Assembly (NCBI GenBank): GCA_000320545.1
Contig: ADNK01001197.1
Location: 124,001 to 188,000 of the forward strand
Direction: 5' to 3'
Length of the DNA stretch: 64,000 nucleotides
From: Bigelowiella natans CCMP2755
Taxonomy: Eukaryota > Cercozoa > Chlorarachniophyceae
Shown here: in pieces, positions 61,377 to 64,000 of the stretch
How the letters are laid out: every line of letters begins with the position of its first letter
Numbering within the stretch: position 1 is the first letter of the stretch
The notes under the pieces: model-generated
Told to the model about the DNA's origin: nothing
Database searches by the model: none
Seen by the model: only the letters and a program-made list of their open reading frames with translations
Translations under genes and position numbers: made by a program

Positions 61377-62208
61377 TAGTAGTGCATCGTGGAAATCTGA
61401 GAGTGCTGGTTTGGGGGTGCTAGATACACGCACGAATCAGAGAAGTTCATCATTATATTTATCATCAGCATCAGCATCAGCATCGTCATCATCGGCATTA
61501 TCAGCATCATCGTCATCATCACGACCTTTACCATCACCATCTCAAGTTAATTTCAATAAGCGTTCTACCTCCACTCGGCCCATCCCTTCCTTTCACCATC
61601 CTCCTCACATGTTAGCTGGGAGTCTAGGATTGCAATCAGGAGTAGCAGCGCCACCACCACCACCACCAGGACGACGCTATCACCAAGCCACCTCAAGAAA
61701 ACAAAGGAATAGTAGTAGTAGTCACCTTGTAACTGCTGTCAAGGAAGAAGACCTTGGGCCGTCATTCCCACTTCGTCGAAGGATGCCACCTGCACCACCG
61801 CCACGGACATCTTCGTTGATAGGGAGGAGAATGTCCGCAATCAGTATCCCGCCTCCTCCCCCACGACGACGAGTTGGGGCTACCACTGCGGCATTGTCAT
61901 CATCATCACCATCATCATCATCCTTCTCGCCATCAAAAAGGATCCTGCCACCACCACCTCGTCGCAGCCTAGATGGTTCTGGTAGCATCACCATTCATCC
62001 AAGCCGCAGTCACCGATTTAGCAACAATAGCAACTCCCCACATTCACCATCATCAAATCGCCCCAACCACGTTAAGATGGCAGAGTTTAGGTCGAGAGAT
62101 CTACGAAATCGGGGGAACTTCAGCTCTTCCCCGCCTGTGTCTCCATGGAGAGCATCACAGATGAATCGCCAGAAATCAAACCGAAATCGTGTTCCGTGGC
62201 GTAGGTAG
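61246..62208 (+). CDS. Proline/serine-rich continuation of the SPOC gene in the +1 frame
   Basis: This frame overlaps the end of the SPOC gene and continues 830 bp beyond its stop. After the G10 run it encodes a Gln run (HQQQQQLSKI), Ser-rich stretches and several proline motifs followed by arginines (PPPPPPGRRY, IPPPPPRRRV, LPPPPRRSL). These match the motif just before the break in the other frame (RRPPPPPPRPRA). It ends with NRQKSNRNRVPWRR and a TAG. The shared motif style and unbroken frame argue that it is the true C-terminus of the same protein. The join needs one base fewer in the G run, a +1 ribosomal shift, or it reflects an assembly error. It is unlikely to be a separate gene. Confidence 0.7.
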   Translation: MIPALVLVFWRNIEELWEWGGGGVQHQQQQQLSKISEETKNGSNSSASWKSESAGLGVLDTRTNQRSSSLYLSSASASASSSSALSASSSSSRPLPSPSQVNFNKRSTSTRPIPSFHHPPHMLAGSLGLQSGVAAPPPPPPGRRYHQATSRKQRNSSSSHLVTAVKEEDLGPSFPLRRRMPPAPPPRTSSLIGRRMSAISIPPPPPRRRVGATTAALSSSSPSSSSFSPSKRILPPPPRRSLDGSGSITIHPSRSHRFSNNSNSPHSPSSNRPNHVKMAEFRSRDLRNRGNFSSSPPVSPWRASQMNRQKSNRNRVPWRR

Positions 62209-63059
62209 CTCAAATCTTGAGAAGTTTGGAGACTGGTTAATTGGCCACAATGAGCTTCTGCTCAAATGGACAACCCAACAAATGTCAAACATTCTTGTTA
62301 ACCAAAACAAACACATCTAAACGCATGTGCATCAATGTTCACATTTGTGGCTGCGCGAAGCGTGACTTGGTCGACACGGTCGTCAGCAATCATGTTAACA
62401 ACACAGTGATTTGCACATCTAGCCAGCATGCTAGTATGCGCCATGCACAGTCGCGTGTAGTCGACCTCACATGATCAAAAAGCAGCATGGCTGGCTATAG
62501 CCAGGCTGGTCGGTCTAGCGATGCAATGTGTGGATGGCGACCGCTGTGCGACGATCTATCTATGTCCATGTAACCACATTAGCATTGCACAATTTGCAGC
62601 TTGCCGCAAAAAGCGCAGCGTCGCGTGCGTGCAAAAAAATGATTGCATTGAGCATGTGCGCACAGTCGCTTGCGCGTGCACAGCTGCGCGCACTTTTGCA
62701 TCGCGCGCATTTGCATTGCGCACGATGCACGTGTGCACACATCGTGCTGCGTGGACGTGCAGTTGTGGCGCACGTGCGCACGTGCGCACATGCACTGCAC
62801 GCTCGTGCGTTCCAAAGATGCATGCACGCACGTGTCTGCACGTTGTTTGTTGCGCAATTTTGCAATGCAACGCTCACGTTTTTCGATGAAAAAACGATCG
62901 TGCATTGCGTGCGATGCAACTGCACGAGTGCACGCACGCTAGCACGCGTGCACGTGTTCAACGTGCGCAGCCGTCACCAGTGCTTTGGCAGAGCCCGCTG
63001 CCTTGCTCTGTTTGCACTTTGAGCTGCCATGACAATTTGCTCGCCGTGCAGCGCGTGCA
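62209..63059. other. CpG-rich alternating purine-pyrimidine island
   Basis: From 62400 to 62530 there are CTAG-type words. From about 62640 to 62970 nearly the whole sequence alternates purine and pyrimidine (GTGCGCACGTGCGCAC-like words), with far more CpG than the host genes. Open frames on all strands here (for example 62521-62889) are Cys/His/Ala/Arg-rich translations of this pattern and are not supported as genes. Confidence 0.6.
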
Positions 63060-63440
63060 GTGCAAAAAGTGACGCTTTTCAGCGGTGCATGCGATGGCAT
63101 GTCAAAACGACAACTTGCAACAAGCAGCAGCAGCGACACTCCAGCATCAAATTTCAGACTCGTCGCTGCTGCTGCTAGAAAGCACCTTCTTCTCCCCGTC
63201 CCACACCGACTCTTCGAAAAAAAAAATGCCAATGTGCTGATTGGACTTGACCATTTCGCATTGCTCAATGGTGGTTCCATTCGGAACCCGCACATTGAAC
63301 TCGTGCTGGGAGGGAGGCAGTTTCAGTTTTTCAACGTTTCTTTGGCTCTGACTTGCTCAGAAGTCAGAGCCGCCACTTTCGTTGACAAAGCCACCACGTC
63401 AGCTTTTTCCTTTGGTGGCTTTGTTTTCATTGTCACCTGA
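63060..63440 (+). pseudogene. Possible LTR-retroelement (BEL/Pao-like) peptidase fragment
   Basis: A 126-codon frame with no clear Met start. The segment VPHRLFEKKNANVLIGLDHF followed by ALLNGGSIRNPHIELVLGG resembles the region after the active site in Pao-type retroelement peptidases (the LIG.D motif, then a Gly-rich end). No active-site DSG or neighbouring polymerase is visible; upstream is the alternating island. If correct, it is a small remnant. Assignment by motif only. Confidence 0.35.
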
Positions 63441-63491
63441 TGCGAACGAACACGCAAGGTGACATCGATTGTGACGAAGCTGCGCAGGGCT

Positions 63492-63995
63492 TCACATTGA
63501 GTTCCGCTGTGGAACTAGGTGCACCCATGTGAAAGCAAAAGTGAAATGGGAAAGCACCTTTGTCATCGAGTGGACTTTGTCCACCTCGAATTCATGTGAA
63601 GCCCTGCAGAGCTTGTTGATCAACATCCACGTCCCTGAGTCAAGCTCAACTTCAAAGGGCGTGGGGCCGCGGAGCAGCATCTGCTCCGCCAGGTCGCTCT
63701 CAGAGCGACCCATCTCCTCGTCTGCACTTGCGTCGGAGAGGTCATCACTGACCTCCGGATCGTGTTGCCGTGCTCTCTTTCGAGACGGCGTTGAGGAGGA
63801 GGAAAGGCTGCTAGCGGGTTCAAGTCCCAGGGTCCGCGCTCGGCGCTTCACCTGGTTCCCGTTGGCCTTCCCTCGGCCAGAACTGAAGCAAGTTTTCGAT
63901 GGATGAGCCCAGGGCCGGGCAAGCTTGTCAGGAGGGATCGTGCGGATCCACCCTTTCAATTTGCGGTCCATCTCGTCCGTCCACTTCAACCCCAT
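63492..63995 (-). CDS. GC-rich frame with SANT-like start, unknown
   Basis: A minus-strand frame of 167 codons from ATG 63993-63995 to a stop at 63492. The start (MGLKWTDEMDRKLKGWIRTI) resembles a SANT/Myb-like helix as found in many transposon-encoded and plant proteins. A Ser-rich basic stretch (SSSSTPSRKRARQHDPEV) follows, then acidic sequence (SDDLSDASADEEM) and a folded-looking end (TPFEVELDSGTWMLINKLCR). G+C and CpG are high, as in the LINE and the adjacent island, so it may belong to a mobile element. The window edge lies 5 bp upstream, so the true start may be outside. Confidence 0.5.
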   Translation of the reverse strand: MGLKWTDEMDRKLKGWIRTIPPDKLARPWAHPSKTCFSSGRGKANGNQVKRRARTLGLEPASSLSSSSTPSRKRARQHDPEVSDDLSDASADEEMGRSESDLAEQMLLRGPTPFEVELDSGTWMLINKLCRASHEFEVDKVHSMTKVLSHFTFAFTWVHLVPQRNSM

Positions 63996-64000
63996 TGGAC

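Noticed and set aside
62521-63022. Overlapping Cys/His/Arg-rich open frames on both strands
   Set aside because: They translate the alternating purine-pyrimidine island in every frame; no splice or family support.
63815-63840. T-arm-like GGGTTCAAGTCCC
   Set aside because: Only three stem pairs, no acceptor partner, and it lies within a long open frame.

Overview
The window is nuclear DNA from a eukaryote that is probably unicellular; I do not assign a phylum. Evidence for this is spliced genes with GT-AG introns (many 57-110 nt), very many microsatellites, chromatin readers with PHD, AT-hook, TFIIS-M and SPOC domains, a Slo-type K+ channel, a non-LTR retrotransposon, and use of the standard code with no operon-like packing. 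Exon joins were made by hand from splice signals, reading phase and family similarity; no transcript data were available.

Layout, left to right. 1-596: minus-strand acidic protein, cut by the window edge. 2118-2667: small minus-strand gene, three exons. 4234-6184: acyl-CoA synthetase of the ACSS3/propionate type (minus). 7196-8154: MAF1, the RNA polymerase III repressor (plus). A compact tRNA-like fold with a perfect B box lies 22 nt after its stop (8176-8225). 9408-13959: sugar-porter MFS transporter (minus, about 14 exons), head to head with an unknown signal-anchored or secreted protein (14414-17500, plus). 18930-28041: long coiled-coil protein (minus) ending in three repeat pairs and an IQ-like tail, whose last-exon end is tandemly triplicated. 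28561-29507: basic protein (plus). 30793-31940: short PHD plus AT-hook protein (minus). 33945-38896: decayed LINE (plus) facing a second, truncated copy (39020-39660, minus), followed by an inverted repeat. 40852-41955: cathepsin X/Z protease (minus). 43711-56411: Slo/BK-like K+ channel in roughly 40 small exons (minus). 57297-62208: single-exon PHD/TFIIS-M/zinc-ribbon/SPOC protein (plus) with a frame break at a ten-G run. The right end holds a CpG-rich alternating purine-pyrimidine island, a fragment resembling a retroelement peptidase, and a GC-rich SANT-like reading frame.

Three themes run through the window. First, most host genes lie in head-to-head pairs (ACSS3/MAF1, transporter/unknown, coiled-coil/basic, PHD/small gene, Slo/SPOC). 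Second, almost every microsatellite sits in an intron, often touching a splice site. Third, intergenic gaps, and especially the LINE flanks, are filled by islands of CTAG, GCTAGC and TGCATG words. The strongest candidates for something undescribed are the mini tRNA-like element behind MAF1, the six-fold YG/EF repeat with its triplicated tail exon, and the G10 frameshift in the SPOC gene.
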